Shown here in pieces: positions 23,307 through 31,780 of a stretch of DNA of 64,000 nucleotides. This stretch comes from Methylobacterium sp. 10. GTDB lineage: Bacteria; Pseudomonadota; Alphaproteobacteria; Rhizobiales; Beijerinckiaceae. Position numbers and translations under genes: made by a program. The notes under the pieces were generated by a model. That model was not told the DNA's origin, did no database searches, and saw only the letters and a list, made by a program, of their open reading frames with translations. The stretch lies in contig NZ_KI912577.1 of NCBI RefSeq assembly GCF_000519085.1, positions 2,712,632 to 2,776,631 on the forward strand, written 5' to 3'. Position 1 is the stretch's first letter. Each line of letters starts with the position of its first letter.

Positions 23307-24845
23307 TCATGCCACGACCGGCTGGTCGGCCAGCCGCTTGCGCTGGACCTTGCCATTGGCGGTGCGGGGCAGGGCATCGAGGAAGCGCACCTCGCGCGGG
23401 CACTTGTAGGCGGCCAGCCTCTCGCCGCACCAGGCCAGGATCGAGGCTCCGTCAGGCTCTTCACCCGGCTTCAACACGACGAAGGCGGCGATGACCTTGA
23501 GGTCGGCCCGGACGGCGAGTTCGGCGACGCCGATTTCGGCCACGGAGGGATGACCCCCGACCACGCCCTCGACCTCGTTGGGCGAGACCCGGTAGCCGAG
23601 GGCGTTCATCAGGTCGTCGTTGCGCCCGTGGAACCAGAGGTAGCCGTCCTCGTCGAGGCTCGCGAGATCGCCGCCCGCGAACCATTCGCCGCGCAGGACC
23701 GTGGCCTCCTCCTCGGGCCGGTTCCAGTAGCCGAGCATCAGGCCCGGCTCCGTGCGGTGGATCGCGAGGAGCCCGGTCTCGCCCTCCGGCAGGGGCTCGT
23801 CCGGCCCGTCCACCGGCAGGATCGCCACGCGGCGCCCGGGCTGGGGCTTGCCGGGCGAGCCGGGCTTCACCGGGATGGTGGGGCCGCTGGAGACGTAGGT
23901 CGAGATCTCGCTCATGCCGAGCGCCTCGTAGAGGGGCTTGCCGGTGGCGGCGGTCCAGGCGTCCAGCAGTTCCGCGGGCAGGGCCTCGCCGGCGGTGCAG
24001 CCGTGGCGGAGCCGGGAGAGGTCGTGAGCGGACAGGTCGGCGTATTTCAGGATCTGGCGGAAGAGGCTCGGCACGGCGGCAAACAGCGTCGCGCCGTGCC
24101 GGGCGATGAGGGCGGGCCAGACGGCAGGATCGCGGGGCCCGTCGTAGAGGACGCTCGTGGCGCCGCAGGACCACGGATCGGTGATGCCGACGCCGAGGGT
24201 ATAGGTCCAGTTCATGGTGCCGGCATGCAGCATGACGTCGGCCTCCGTCAGCCCAAGCCAATGCGCATGCATCGGGCGGCGCCCCCAGATCGCCCGATGG
24301 GCGTGGAGTACGCCCTTCGGCCGGCTGGTGGTGCCGGAGGTATAGACCAGGGTCGCCGGATCGTCCGCCGCGGTGTCGGCGTAATCCGCGACCGGCTCGG
24401 CACGCTTCATCGCGGCGATCTCGGAGGGGCCGAGGACGATCCGACCTGCGGACTCGGCCGGGTCGAGGCGGTGGTCCGCTCCGGTCACCACGGAAGCGGC
24501 ACCGGAATTCTCCATGAGGAACGCAGCTTCCGCCGGCGTCAGCTGGGGGGAGGAGGGGAGGGCCACGAGGCCGGCGGCCAGGGCGCCGAAATAGACGAGG
24601 ACGTAATCCGCCTCGTTGCCCATCCGGATCATCACGCGGTCGCCGCGCCGTAGGCCGAGGGCCAGGAGACCGGCGGCGATGCCGCGTACGGCCCGGTCGG
24701 CCTCGCCGAAGGTCAGGTGGAACGCCCCGCCCTCCGCGCCCGCCATGATCAGCGCGGTCTTGTCCGGCCGCAGGCGCGCATTCTCCGCGAGGCAATGACG
24801 GGCGGCATTGAAACGGGCCGGTGGAGGAGCGTCCGGTCGGATCAT
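23307..24845 (-). CDS. Acyl-CoA synthetase, AMP-forming, benzoate-CoA-ligase-like (512 aa)
   Basis: The phosphate-binding motif LVYTSGTTSRPKG (about residue 165) and the acyl-adenylate region YEALGMSE, ending GEWFAGGDLASLDEDGY, identify the ANL superfamily. The C-terminal hinge GRNDDLMNALGYRVSPNEVE and the catalytic lysine in TANGKVQRKRL are present. The enzyme activates a carboxylate to its CoA thioester with ATP; the substrate (aromatic, branched or medium-chain acid) cannot be read from the sequence. It is followed 76 bases later by the glycosyltransferase, but the two are not clearly one pathway. Confidence 0.9.
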   Translation of the reverse strand: MIRPDAPPPARFNAARHCLAENARLRPDKTALIMAGAEGGAFHLTFGEADRAVRGIAAGLLALGLRRGDRVMIRMGNEADYVLVYFGALAAGLVALPSSPQLTPAEAAFLMENSGAASVVTGADHRLDPAESAGRIVLGPSEIAAMKRAEPVADYADTAADDPATLVYTSGTTSRPKGVLHAHRAIWGRRPMHAHWLGLTEADVMLHAGTMNWTYTLGVGITDPWSCGATSVLYDGPRDPAVWPALIARHGATLFAAVPSLFRQILKYADLSAHDLSRLRHGCTAGEALPAELLDAWTAATGKPLYEALGMSEISTYVSSGPTIPVKPGSPGKPQPGRRVAILPVDGPDEPLPEGETGLLAIHRTEPGLMLGYWNRPEEEATVLRGEWFAGGDLASLDEDGYLWFHGRNDDLMNALGYRVSPNEVEGVVGGHPSVAEIGVAELAVRADLKVIAAFVVLKPGEEPDGASILAWCGERLAAYKCPREVRFLDALPRTANGKVQRKRLADQPVVA

Positions 24846-24975
24846 GGAAACGGTTCGGGTTCTCGACGTGGCAACACGCTCAAGCCATGACGAAACCCGC
24901 GGCCGGCAACAAGGGCCGACCGCGGGACTTCGGATCGTTCGAGCGCGCGCTCAGCGGGCTCGCGTCGGGCGGCGA

Positions 24976-26358
24976 TCACGCCGTCTTGACGGCGAGCAAC
25001 TCGTTGGCCGCGGCGAGCATCGCCTTCATGGCGGCGGACGCGGCCTGATAGGCCGGCGTGCCCACGTCCCAATTGTTCGCGGCGACGGCATCGGTCATCG
25101 TCTTGGCTTCTTCGAGAGCGGTCCTCTCGGCCTCGGCGAGACGGGCCAGCGCCGGATGGTCGTGCAACGGGCCGTTCCGCAGGTCGGTGCAGACGCTGTG
25201 GTTTGCGATGCCCAGCATCGTCGGATCGGAGGACCCGGCCGGGGCGAGTCCGACGAGGATGCGGGCGAGCTTGCGCTTCCACATGCCCACATCCGCCGGC
25301 AGGCAGACCAGGCCATGAGCCTTGACGCGTCCGCTTTCCGCCGCGAGGGCGGTGCGGCCGAAATCCTCGGCCTTCACGAGGCGCGTCGTGATCTTGTCGA
25401 TCTCCTCGTGGGTCTTGGCGGCCTTGCCGGCGATGTTCTGGACGCTGGTGGAGATTTCGGCGGTGGCCGAACGCTGCTGGGAGAGCATCTGCGAGATCGC
25501 CTGATTCAGATCGCTCGCCTGGGAGATCCGCTCGTTGGTCTGCTCGACGCGGGTTTCCAGCTGATCGACGATGGCACGGCCGGATGTCACGGCATTCCGG
25601 CTCTCGCCGACGGCGACGGAAATGGCCGCCATTTCGGATGTCAGAGTGCTGAGAAGGCCCCGGATCTCCCCCGTGGACTTGGCGGTCTGGGCGGAGAGCG
25701 ACTTCACCTCGGCCGCGACCACGGAGAAGCCGCGACCGGCCTCGCCGGCCCGCGCGGCCTCGATGGTGGCGTTCAGGGCGAGCAGGTTGGTCTGGGCGGA
25801 GATCGACGCGATGGCGGTCGCCATGATCTCGATCTGGGCGATGGCCCGCTCCAGCACCACGACACGCTCGGAGATGAGCGACGTGCGGACGTCGATCTCC
25901 TGCATCGCCGACTTGGCCTCCCGGCCGTCGCCGATGCAGGCGCTCATGGCGGTCAGGGCGCTCTGAGCGACGGTGACGACCGTGTCGGATGTCTGGGAGA
26001 CCTCGGCGATGGACGCCGCCATCTCTTCCGTGGCACCGGCGATCGTCTGCGTGGCGCGGGCGACTTCGCCGACATCATAGGTCATCCAGCCGATGTTGAT
26101 GGCCGCCTCGGAGGCCTCCTTCGACATGGAAGCGATGGAGGACAGATTGCGCTGGTTGTCGTCCTCACCACGACCGCGAAGGCGATCGATCGCGGATTTG
26201 AGCTTTCCGTCAGGCAGGTCGACCGCCGACAGACCCTGGCTCGACATCAGGGCGTCCACCGCTGCGCCGAGACGAAGATCGTCGGCCTCGGCCTGCTGTG
26301 CCGCGGCGGGCACCGCAACCGTGTCGGTGGCCGGACGCTTGCGGGAGAAGCCAATCAT
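24976..26358 (-). CDS. Soluble methyl-accepting chemotaxis protein (460 aa)
   Basis: No membrane segment is present. The central 300 residues form the chemoreceptor signalling helix pair, with the hairpin tip [24 protein letters not shown] and the following [21 protein letters not shown]. The C-terminal 110 residues ([30 protein letters not shown]) resemble a zinc-binding CZB domain in layout, but the first zinc-ligand His is not in its usual place, so this is tentative. It should signal to CheA from the cytoplasm, possibly sensing metal or redox state. The gene stands alone. Confidence 0.88.
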   Translation of the reverse strand: MIGFSRKRPATDTVAVPAAAQQAEADDLRLGAAVDALMSSQGLSAVDLPDGKLKSAIDRLRGRGEDDNQRNLSSIASMSKEASEAAINIGWMTYDVGEVARATQTIAGATEEMAASIAEVSQTSDTVVTVAQSALTAMSACIGDGREAKSAMQEIDVRTSLISERVVVLERAIAQIEIMATAIASISAQTNLLALNATIEAARAGEAGRGFSVVAAEVKSLSAQTAKSTGEIRGLLSTLTSEMAAISVAVGESRNAVTSGRAIVDQLETRVEQTNERISQASDLNQAISQMLSQQRSATAEISTSVQNIAGKAAKTHEEIDKITTRLVKAEDFGRTALAAESGRVKAHGLVCLPADVGMWKRKLARILVGLAPAGSSDPTMLGIANHSVCTDLRNGPLHDHPALARLAEAERTALEEAKTMTDAVAANNWDVGTPAYQAASAAMKAMLAAANELLAVKTA

Positions 26359-26860
26359 AAAACTACAACCCTAAGATATCGATAAGGCAAGATCATAAAC
26401 TCTATTGTTTAATGGCGCCTTAGCAGGCCACCCCTCCGCGCCGGCCGAAATGAGTGAATTGTCGATTTCCCGGATGCCGGCGCCAGCAACCAATGGTAAC
26501 CGTGCGCCATGCTTCTGGCGATTGCTCTTCCCTGGCAGTATCGAACACCAGAGCCCCAAGACAGAAGTGCCGATCGAGCTCCTGGCCCAGCCTTAGCATG
26601 ACGCATAGACAAAACCGGCCACCGCGCTCTTTGGCCAATTTAACAATCGGGCCACAAGAATTTGCTTCAAACCAGCGACAGGACAACCATAAAATTATAG
26701 TTGAAACTCAACTGACGTGATGGCGTATTCCATCAAGTAAATGCTCGCGAACGTCGTACACGCACCATGGACGATAGCTCAGCATGGTACGGTGGGCCAC
26801 CGACGTCCCGAAAGTGTTCGGCCGAGAGCGCATCATGACTTGTCCTGATCGTTGAAGAGA
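26359..26860. other. Intergenic region, no gene seen
   Basis: No convincing coding frame is present. A 7-bp inverted repeat CCTGATC (26844-26850) / GATCAGG (26859-26865) overlaps the histidine kinase stop and may help end its transcript, but it lacks a T tract. The chemoreceptor promoter is presumably within this gap. Confidence 0.5.
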
Positions 26861-29089
26861 TCAGGCCGAATGGGGGAGAAGCGGCGCGGGCCGCAGGGGG
26901 ACGAGGCCCGCCTTGCGCTCCAGCAGGGTCGGCGGAGGCACGGGCGCTTCGATCGAGCAGACCACCCCGCTGGCCGCGAACATGAGCTGGACCTCTCCGT
27001 CGAGCTCGCGGGCGAGGCTGCGCTCGATCAGGCGCGAGCCGAACCCGGTGCGTGTCGGCTGCGTCACCGGCGGCCCGCCGCTCTCGCTCCAGCGCAGGAG
27101 GAGGCGGGTTTCCGGCTCCTTCAACACGCTCCAGCTGATCGTCACCGTGCCTCCCTCCTGCGAGAGCGAGCCGTACTTGACCGCATTGGTGCCGAGTTCG
27201 TGCAGCGCCATGGCGATGGAGAGCGCGAGCCGGGGTGGCAAGCGCAGATGCGGCCCCGACACGATGAAGCGGGATCGACCCGCTTCGGTGGAATCGAGGG
27301 GAGCGGTGGCGTCGGCCACCACGTTTCCGAGTTCCGCCCCCTCCCAGCTTTCGCGGGTGAGCACGTCGTGAACCCGGGCGAGCGCCAGGAGCCTCGCTTC
27401 GAACGCGGCCTTGGCTGCGGCCGCCTCCGGCGTGTCGAGGCCGCGCAGGGACTGGATGGCGATGGACTGGACCGTGGCGAGGGTGTTCTTCACGCGATGG
27501 TTGAGTTCGTGGATGAGCAAGAGCAGATGCTCTTCCGCACGCTTGGCATCGGTGATGTCGACGTTGCAGCCGGTATAGCCGAGGAAGGTTCCGGTATCGT
27601 CGAGGCGCGGCACGCCTTCGCACCGCAGCCAGAGCACCACGCCGTCACGGTCCACGACCCGGACCTCGGTCCGCACCGGAACGCGGCCGGCGAAAGCGTC
27701 CGAGAACTTGGCGGAGAAAACCGGGAGGTCGTCCGGATGGATGATCGTCTGCCACCCGCCGGCCGCGAGGGCGCTGGCCGGCTTTCCGAACAGATGGTCG
27801 AAATGCAGGTTGGCGAAGCTGATCTCCCCGACCTCGTCCGTCATCCAGATCAGGGCGGGGGCCGAATCCGCCATGTGCCGGAATCGCGCCTCGCTCTCGC
27901 GCAGGGCCGAGAGGCCGCGTTCCGTCTCGGCAAGCGCCGCGTCGCGCTCCTCGCCCCGGGTGCGCAGGCGCAGGGAGGCGTCCGCCAGCACGTCGCCGAG
28001 CAGGCGGATCTCATGGATCGGCGAGGTGATGCGCGGGATCGCCTCGCCTCGGGCGAGGGCCGGCCCCGTCGCCACCAGGCGACGCAGGGGCTGCGAAACC
28101 TTCGACCAGAGATTGATGGCGAGGATCGACGAGGTCGCGAGGACGAGGAAGCCGAAGCCGGTGAAGGCCCAGATCCATCCGCGCAGCCGCGCATCCACCA
28201 GAGCCTTCGGGATCACCGCGCTCACGGTCCAGCCGGTGAGGCGCGAGCGCGCCTCGACGACGGTGACGGGGCGCATGTTGAAGTCCTTGCCTTCCCAGAC
28301 CCCCGGTGTCTCGGTCTGGCGCTGGCGAAGGGTCGCGAGGCGCGGGCGCCCGACGATCGATGCCGGATCGGGGATCCGGGCGAGGGCGATGCCATCCCGG
28401 TCCGACACGCCCGTCATCCAGCCCTGGACGTATTCCCGGCCGAGGATGCCCTGCAGCCGGCTCACCGGCGCGAGGAAGCTGAGGAGATAGGCGACCTCGC
28501 CCTCGTTCTGGACCGGGACGGCGATGGCATAGGTCGCACGGTCCGGCATGCTGCCCGACAGGATGCCGGAGATCATGGCCCGCTGCGTTCCGGACGCGAT
28601 CTCGCGGTCGAAGGGCAGGGCGGTCTTCGGCAGCGGCGCTCCGCGCGGGACCGAGGTGTTCACCAGTTGCTGGCCGTCCGGCCGGCGCAGCAGGATGTCG
28701 AGCCCGACGGTTTCCCGGACGAGCCGTGCCTGCGCGTCGAAATTCTCGAACTCCGCGTCCTTCAGGCGAGGCGACGTCGCCAGGGTCTGGAGTACGGAGA
28801 CGAGCCCCGCCGTATCGCGGTCGATGGACAGGGCGATCCCGCGGACGTTCTCGCGCGCGTCCTGCTCGAAGCGCGCCCGCTCGGTCCCGGCATAGCGGAA
28901 CAGGAGGATCGCCGTGAACAGCAGTCCCGGCCCGATCAACGCCACCACGAGGGCGACCAGGTAGACCTGCGTCGAGAACCCGCGCTGGCGGATGCGTGTG
29001 AACAGGCGGCCCGGGGCCGTGGCCTGCCACCCACCGCTCCTCCTCCGCTCGAACGTGGGGTCCATCTCGTTCTCGGGCCCGGCGGTCAT
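26861..29089 (-). CDS. Membrane HWE-family sensor histidine kinase (742 aa)
   Basis: An N-terminal helix (VALVVALIGPGLLFTAILLF, residues about 45-65) and a second one (WAFTGFGFLVLATSSILAINLW, about 300-325) enclose a periplasmic Cache-type sensor. A HAMP-like linker and a PAS domain (LIWMTDEVGEISFANLHFDHLF) follow. The kinase core has the HWE features: phospho-acceptor HELNHRVKNTLATVQSIA, ALHELGTNAVKYGSLS and the WSESGGPPV box. HWE kinases are abundant in Alphaproteobacteria and often feed the general stress response. No response regulator is adjacent. The start overlaps the stop of the SelT/W-like gene (ATGA). Confidence 0.93.
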   Translation of the reverse strand: MTAGPENEMDPTFERRRSGGWQATAPGRLFTRIRQRGFSTQVYLVALVVALIGPGLLFTAILLFRYAGTERARFEQDARENVRGIALSIDRDTAGLVSVLQTLATSPRLKDAEFENFDAQARLVRETVGLDILLRRPDGQQLVNTSVPRGAPLPKTALPFDREIASGTQRAMISGILSGSMPDRATYAIAVPVQNEGEVAYLLSFLAPVSRLQGILGREYVQGWMTGVSDRDGIALARIPDPASIVGRPRLATLRQRQTETPGVWEGKDFNMRPVTVVEARSRLTGWTVSAVIPKALVDARLRGWIWAFTGFGFLVLATSSILAINLWSKVSQPLRRLVATGPALARGEAIPRITSPIHEIRLLGDVLADASLRLRTRGEERDAALAETERGLSALRESEARFRHMADSAPALIWMTDEVGEISFANLHFDHLFGKPASALAAGGWQTIIHPDDLPVFSAKFSDAFAGRVPVRTEVRVVDRDGVVLWLRCEGVPRLDDTGTFLGYTGCNVDITDAKRAEEHLLLLIHELNHRVKNTLATVQSIAIQSLRGLDTPEAAAAKAAFEARLLALARVHDVLTRESWEGAELGNVVADATAPLDSTEAGRSRFIVSGPHLRLPPRLALSIAMALHELGTNAVKYGSLSQEGGTVTISWSVLKEPETRLLLRWSESGGPPVTQPTRTGFGSRLIERSLARELDGEVQLMFAASGVVCSIEAPVPPPTLLERKAGLVPLRPAPLLPHSA

Positions 29090-29391
29090 GGCCTGTCGAT
29101 GTGACCGAGGTCACGGGACGGCGCCAGCCGATCGCGGACACGCTGCTTCAAGGTCTTCACGTCGGGAAATCCCCCGTCCCGCGTCCGGTCCCAGATGGTC
29201 TCCGACCCGCAGACGATCAGGAACAAGCCGCCATTCCCCGGAATCAGGGCGACCTCGCCGATCTCGTCGCGGAAGGTGGAGAGGAGCTCCTGCGCCATCC
29301 AGCCGGCCCGCAGGAGCCACTGGCACTGCGTGCAGTAGGTGATGGAAACCCTGGGTTTCTCGACCTGTGGGGCAGGTGGCGCTTCATCCAT
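29086..29391 (-). CDS. SelT/SelW/SelH-family thioredoxin-like protein (101 aa)
   Basis: The family motif is RVSITYCTQCQWLLRAGWMAQELLSTF, with the redox CxxC pair (Cys-Thr-Gln-Cys) in place of the selenocysteine of the animal versions. LIPGNGGLFLIVCGSETIWDR and the Rdx-type tail FPDVKTLKQRVRDRL complete the fold. ATG at 29391 gives a normal short family length; longer in-frame starts reach into the LemA upstream region on the other strand. Its stop overlaps the start of the HWE kinase, so the two are co-translated, which may give the kinase a redox link. Substrate unknown. Confidence 0.88.
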   Translation of the reverse strand: MDEAPPAPQVEKPRVSITYCTQCQWLLRAGWMAQELLSTFRDEIGEVALIPGNGGLFLIVCGSETIWDRTRDGGFPDVKTLKQRVRDRLAPSRDLGHIDRP

Positions 29392-29611
29392 GGCCGGCAC
29401 AGCGACCCATGCACGGTGCCTTGTCAACCTGCTACCGGAACAGTTCGACCGTCGCCGGAACGGTTCGACGGTCGGATGTGCAGGGCATTTGGTAGGGGAG
29501 CAGGCACCCGCCCGGCCTTTCACCCGCGGCATCGCGCCCTATCTTCACGAGCGTAGCCGGGCGGCAGAGGCGTGGATCCGTCATGCCGAGTCCGTCCGCG
29601 AGGAGCCCCCG

Positions 29612-30265
29612 ATGCCGTCCGTTCTGCGTCCCGACGCCGCCGCGCCCTTCCTGCGCTCGCCCCGCCCTTCGCTGCTCCGCCGGATGCGGTCCGCGCTCGT
29701 CGTCGTCGCGTTGGCCACGACCCTTACGGGCTGTGGCGCGATCAACCGGGTCCCCACACTGGAGGAGGGCGCCAAATCCTCATGGAGCGAGGTCCAGAAC
29801 CAGTATCAGCGTCGCGCCGACCTGATCCCGAACCTCGTCGAGACGGTGAAGGGCTACGCGCAGCAGGAGAAGGATGTCCTCGTCGGCGTCACGGAAGCGC
29901 GAGCCAAGGCGTCGAGCGTGAAGGTCGATGCCTCCACCGTTTCCGATCCCCAGAAGTTCAAGGAATTCCAGGACGCTCAGAACCAGCTCTCCGGAGCGCT
30001 GGGCCGTCTCCTCGTTACCGTGGAGCGTTATCCCGACCTCAAGTCGAACCAGAACTTCCTGGCGCTGCAATCCCAGCTGGAGGGAACCGAGAACCGGATC
30101 GCGGTGGCGCGCCGCGACTATATCGGCGCCGTCCAGGCCTACAACACCGAGGTCCGTACCATTCCGGGCCGCTGGATCGCGGCGTGGTTCTATCCGGAAT
30201 CGAAGCCCATGGAGACGTTCGCGGCGACGCCCAATTCGGACAAGCCGCCGACCGTGAAGTTCTAG
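29612..30265 (+). CDS. lemA: LemA-family lipoprotein (217 aa)
   Basis: The N-terminus is basic, then a hydrophobic segment ends in the lipobox LTGC, so the protein is probably a lipoprotein facing the periplasm. The LemA core QNQYQRRADLIPNLVETVKGYAQQEKDVL and the GRLLVTVERYPDLKSNQNFLALQSQLEGTENRI segments follow. The GAGGAG ribosome binding site and ATG at 29612 support the start. LemA often sits beside TPM-domain genes, as here, in a three-gene unit (lemA and two TPM genes). Its exact role is unknown; membrane stress or peptidase-related roles have been suggested. Confidence 0.93.
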   Translation: MPSVLRPDAAAPFLRSPRPSLLRRMRSALVVVALATTLTGCGAINRVPTLEEGAKSSWSEVQNQYQRRADLIPNLVETVKGYAQQEKDVLVGVTEARAKASSVKVDASTVSDPQKFKEFQDAQNQLSGALGRLLVTVERYPDLKSNQNFLALQSQLEGTENRIAVARRDYIGAVQAYNTEVRTIPGRWIAAWFYPESKPMETFAATPNSDKPPTVKF

Positions 30266-30269
30266 GGCT

Positions 30270-31061
30270 GTGACGAGGGCCACGGTTCTCCGGGGGGGTG
30301 CACGCGCGTCGTTGGCGGCGCTCGTCATCGTCGTCGTCGCGGCTTTCGCCCTGTTCGCTCGCGGCGAGGCCGTGGCCGCGGAACCGACTTTCCCGGCTCT
30401 CAGCGGCCGCGTCGTGGATGCAGCCGGCATCCTCAAGCCGGACGAAATGTCGGCGCTCGACGCGCAGTTGAAGGCCTACGAGGAGAAGACTTCCGACCAG
30501 GTCGTCGTCGCGACGGTGCCGAACCTGCAGGGCCTGACCATCGAGGATTACGGCAACCGGCTGTTCCGCTCATGGGCCATCGGCCAGGCGAAGACCAACA
30601 ACGGCGCGCTCCTCCTCGTGGCGCCCAACGACCGCAAGGTCAGGATCGAGGTCGGCTACGGCCTCGAAGGGGCGCTCACCGACGCCCTGTCGAAAGTCAT
30701 CATCACAACGGCCATCACGCCGCGCTTCAAGACGGGCGATTACGGCGGCGGCATCAAGGCCGGCGTGGACGCCATGCTGTCGATCCTGAGCGGCGACGCC
30801 GAGGAATGGCAGCGCAAGGGCAAGGTGCGAAGCGACGAGGCCGAGCCGTCCCACGTCGTCGGCTTCATCGTCCTGTTCCTGGTGATCCTGTTCGTCGTGT
30901 ACCGGATGAACCGGGGGCGCCGCGGCGGTGGCTTCATCGTCCTGCCCGGCCCATCCTCCGGTGGCTGGAGCGGTGGCGTCTCCGGCGGCTTCGGTGGCGG
31001 CGGCGGATTCTCGGGCGGCGGCGGCTCATCGGGAGGGGGCGGCGCCTCCGGGGATTGGTAG
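30270..31061 (+). CDS. TPM-domain membrane protein, YgcG-like (263 aa)
   Basis: A signal or anchor helix (ALVIVVVAAFALFA) precedes the TPM domain (residues about 40-180, GRVVDAAGILKPDEMSALD, SDQVVVATVPNLQGLTIEDYGNRLF, NNGALLLVAPNDRKVRIEVGYGLEG). A second membrane helix (FIVLFLVILFVVYRM) and a glycine-rich tail (GGGFSGGGGSS) end the protein. GTG at 30270 lies 5 bases after the lemA stop. The family is linked to LemA and to cell-envelope functions; in some plants a related domain has phosphatase activity. No catalytic role is claimed here. Confidence 0.92.
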   Translation: MTRATVLRGGARASLAALVIVVVAAFALFARGEAVAAEPTFPALSGRVVDAAGILKPDEMSALDAQLKAYEEKTSDQVVVATVPNLQGLTIEDYGNRLFRSWAIGQAKTNNGALLLVAPNDRKVRIEVGYGLEGALTDALSKVIITTAITPRFKTGDYGGGIKAGVDAMLSILSGDAEEWQRKGKVRSDEAEPSHVVGFIVLFLVILFVVYRMNRGRRGGGFIVLPGPSSGGWSGGVSGGFGGGGGFSGGGGSSGGGGASGDW

Positions 31062-31062
31062 G

Positions 31063-31674
31063 ATGCTGAACGACACCGACAGGACGCGGATCGCCCAGGC
31101 GATCGCGACGGCGGAATCGGCGACGTCGGCGGAGATCGTCGTTCTCGTGGCCGCCCGCGCCGGCCTCTACCGGTCGGCCGCGCTGGTGCCGGCGCTGGCC
31201 CTCGGGCTCATGGCACCCTGGCCGCTGATCCTGCTCACTCCGTGGAGCGCCGCCTCGATCGCTCTGGCGCAGGCCGCCATCGTCCTCGCGGCCCTCGCCG
31301 CCGCCGCCCATCCGCGAGCCCGCCTCCTCCTGGTTCCGCGTGCGATCCGCCGGGCGAGGGCGCATGAGGCGGCATCGCGGGAATTCTCCGCCCGCGGATT
31401 GGCGCGAACACGCGGGCGCACGGGCATCCTGATCTACCTCGCCGTCGCCGAGGGCCATGCGGAGATCGTCGCCGATTCGGGCATCGCCTCCCGGATTTCC
31501 CCGGCGGCTTGGTCCTCGGCCATCGACGCGCTGCTGTCTTCCCTTCGTCGGGGCGCGGCGGCCGACGGTCTCGTCTCCGCGGTGGAGGGGATCGGCGCGG
31601 TCCTCGCGCAGCACTTGCCGCGTCGGGCGGGGGATATCGACGAGTTGCCGAACCGCGTGATCGTCACGGACTGA
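31063..31674 (+). CDS. Second TPM-domain membrane protein (203 aa)
   Basis: From ATG at 31063 the protein begins with a TPM-like helix (TRIAQAIATAESATSAEIVVLVAA), has two membrane helices (AALVPALALGLMAPWPLILL and AQAAIVLAALAAAA), and ends with a TPM-like segment (TGILIYLAVAEGHAEIVADSGIASRI, GAAADGLVSAVEGIGAVLAQHL). The start codon lies one base after the stop of the first TPM gene, so it is the third gene of the lemA unit. In related bacteria a similar split TPM protein accompanies LemA. Function unknown. Confidence 0.85.
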   Translation: MLNDTDRTRIAQAIATAESATSAEIVVLVAARAGLYRSAALVPALALGLMAPWPLILLTPWSAASIALAQAAIVLAALAAAAHPRARLLLVPRAIRRARAHEAASREFSARGLARTRGRTGILIYLAVAEGHAEIVADSGIASRISPAAWSSAIDALLSSLRRGAAADGLVSAVEGIGAVLAQHLPRRAGDIDELPNRVIVTD

Positions 31675-31780
31675 CATCGCCCGCGACTTTGTATTTTTCT
31701 CTCTGGCCCCGAAAGAATTTTTGAGCGAGAAGAACCGTGACGATCCGCCATCAAGGACGGGTCGCGGGAGCGAGACGTCG

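Noticed and set aside
22110..24653. 847-codon plus-strand open frame opposite the glycosyltransferase and ligase genes
   Set aside because: It is antisense to two genes with clear catalytic motifs, is low in complexity and rich in Gly/Asp/Arg, and arises from high-GC codon bias.
26852..29104. 750-codon plus-strand frame antisense to the HWE kinase
   Set aside because: The minus-strand kinase has all family motifs; the antisense frame has no domain and typical GC-bias composition.
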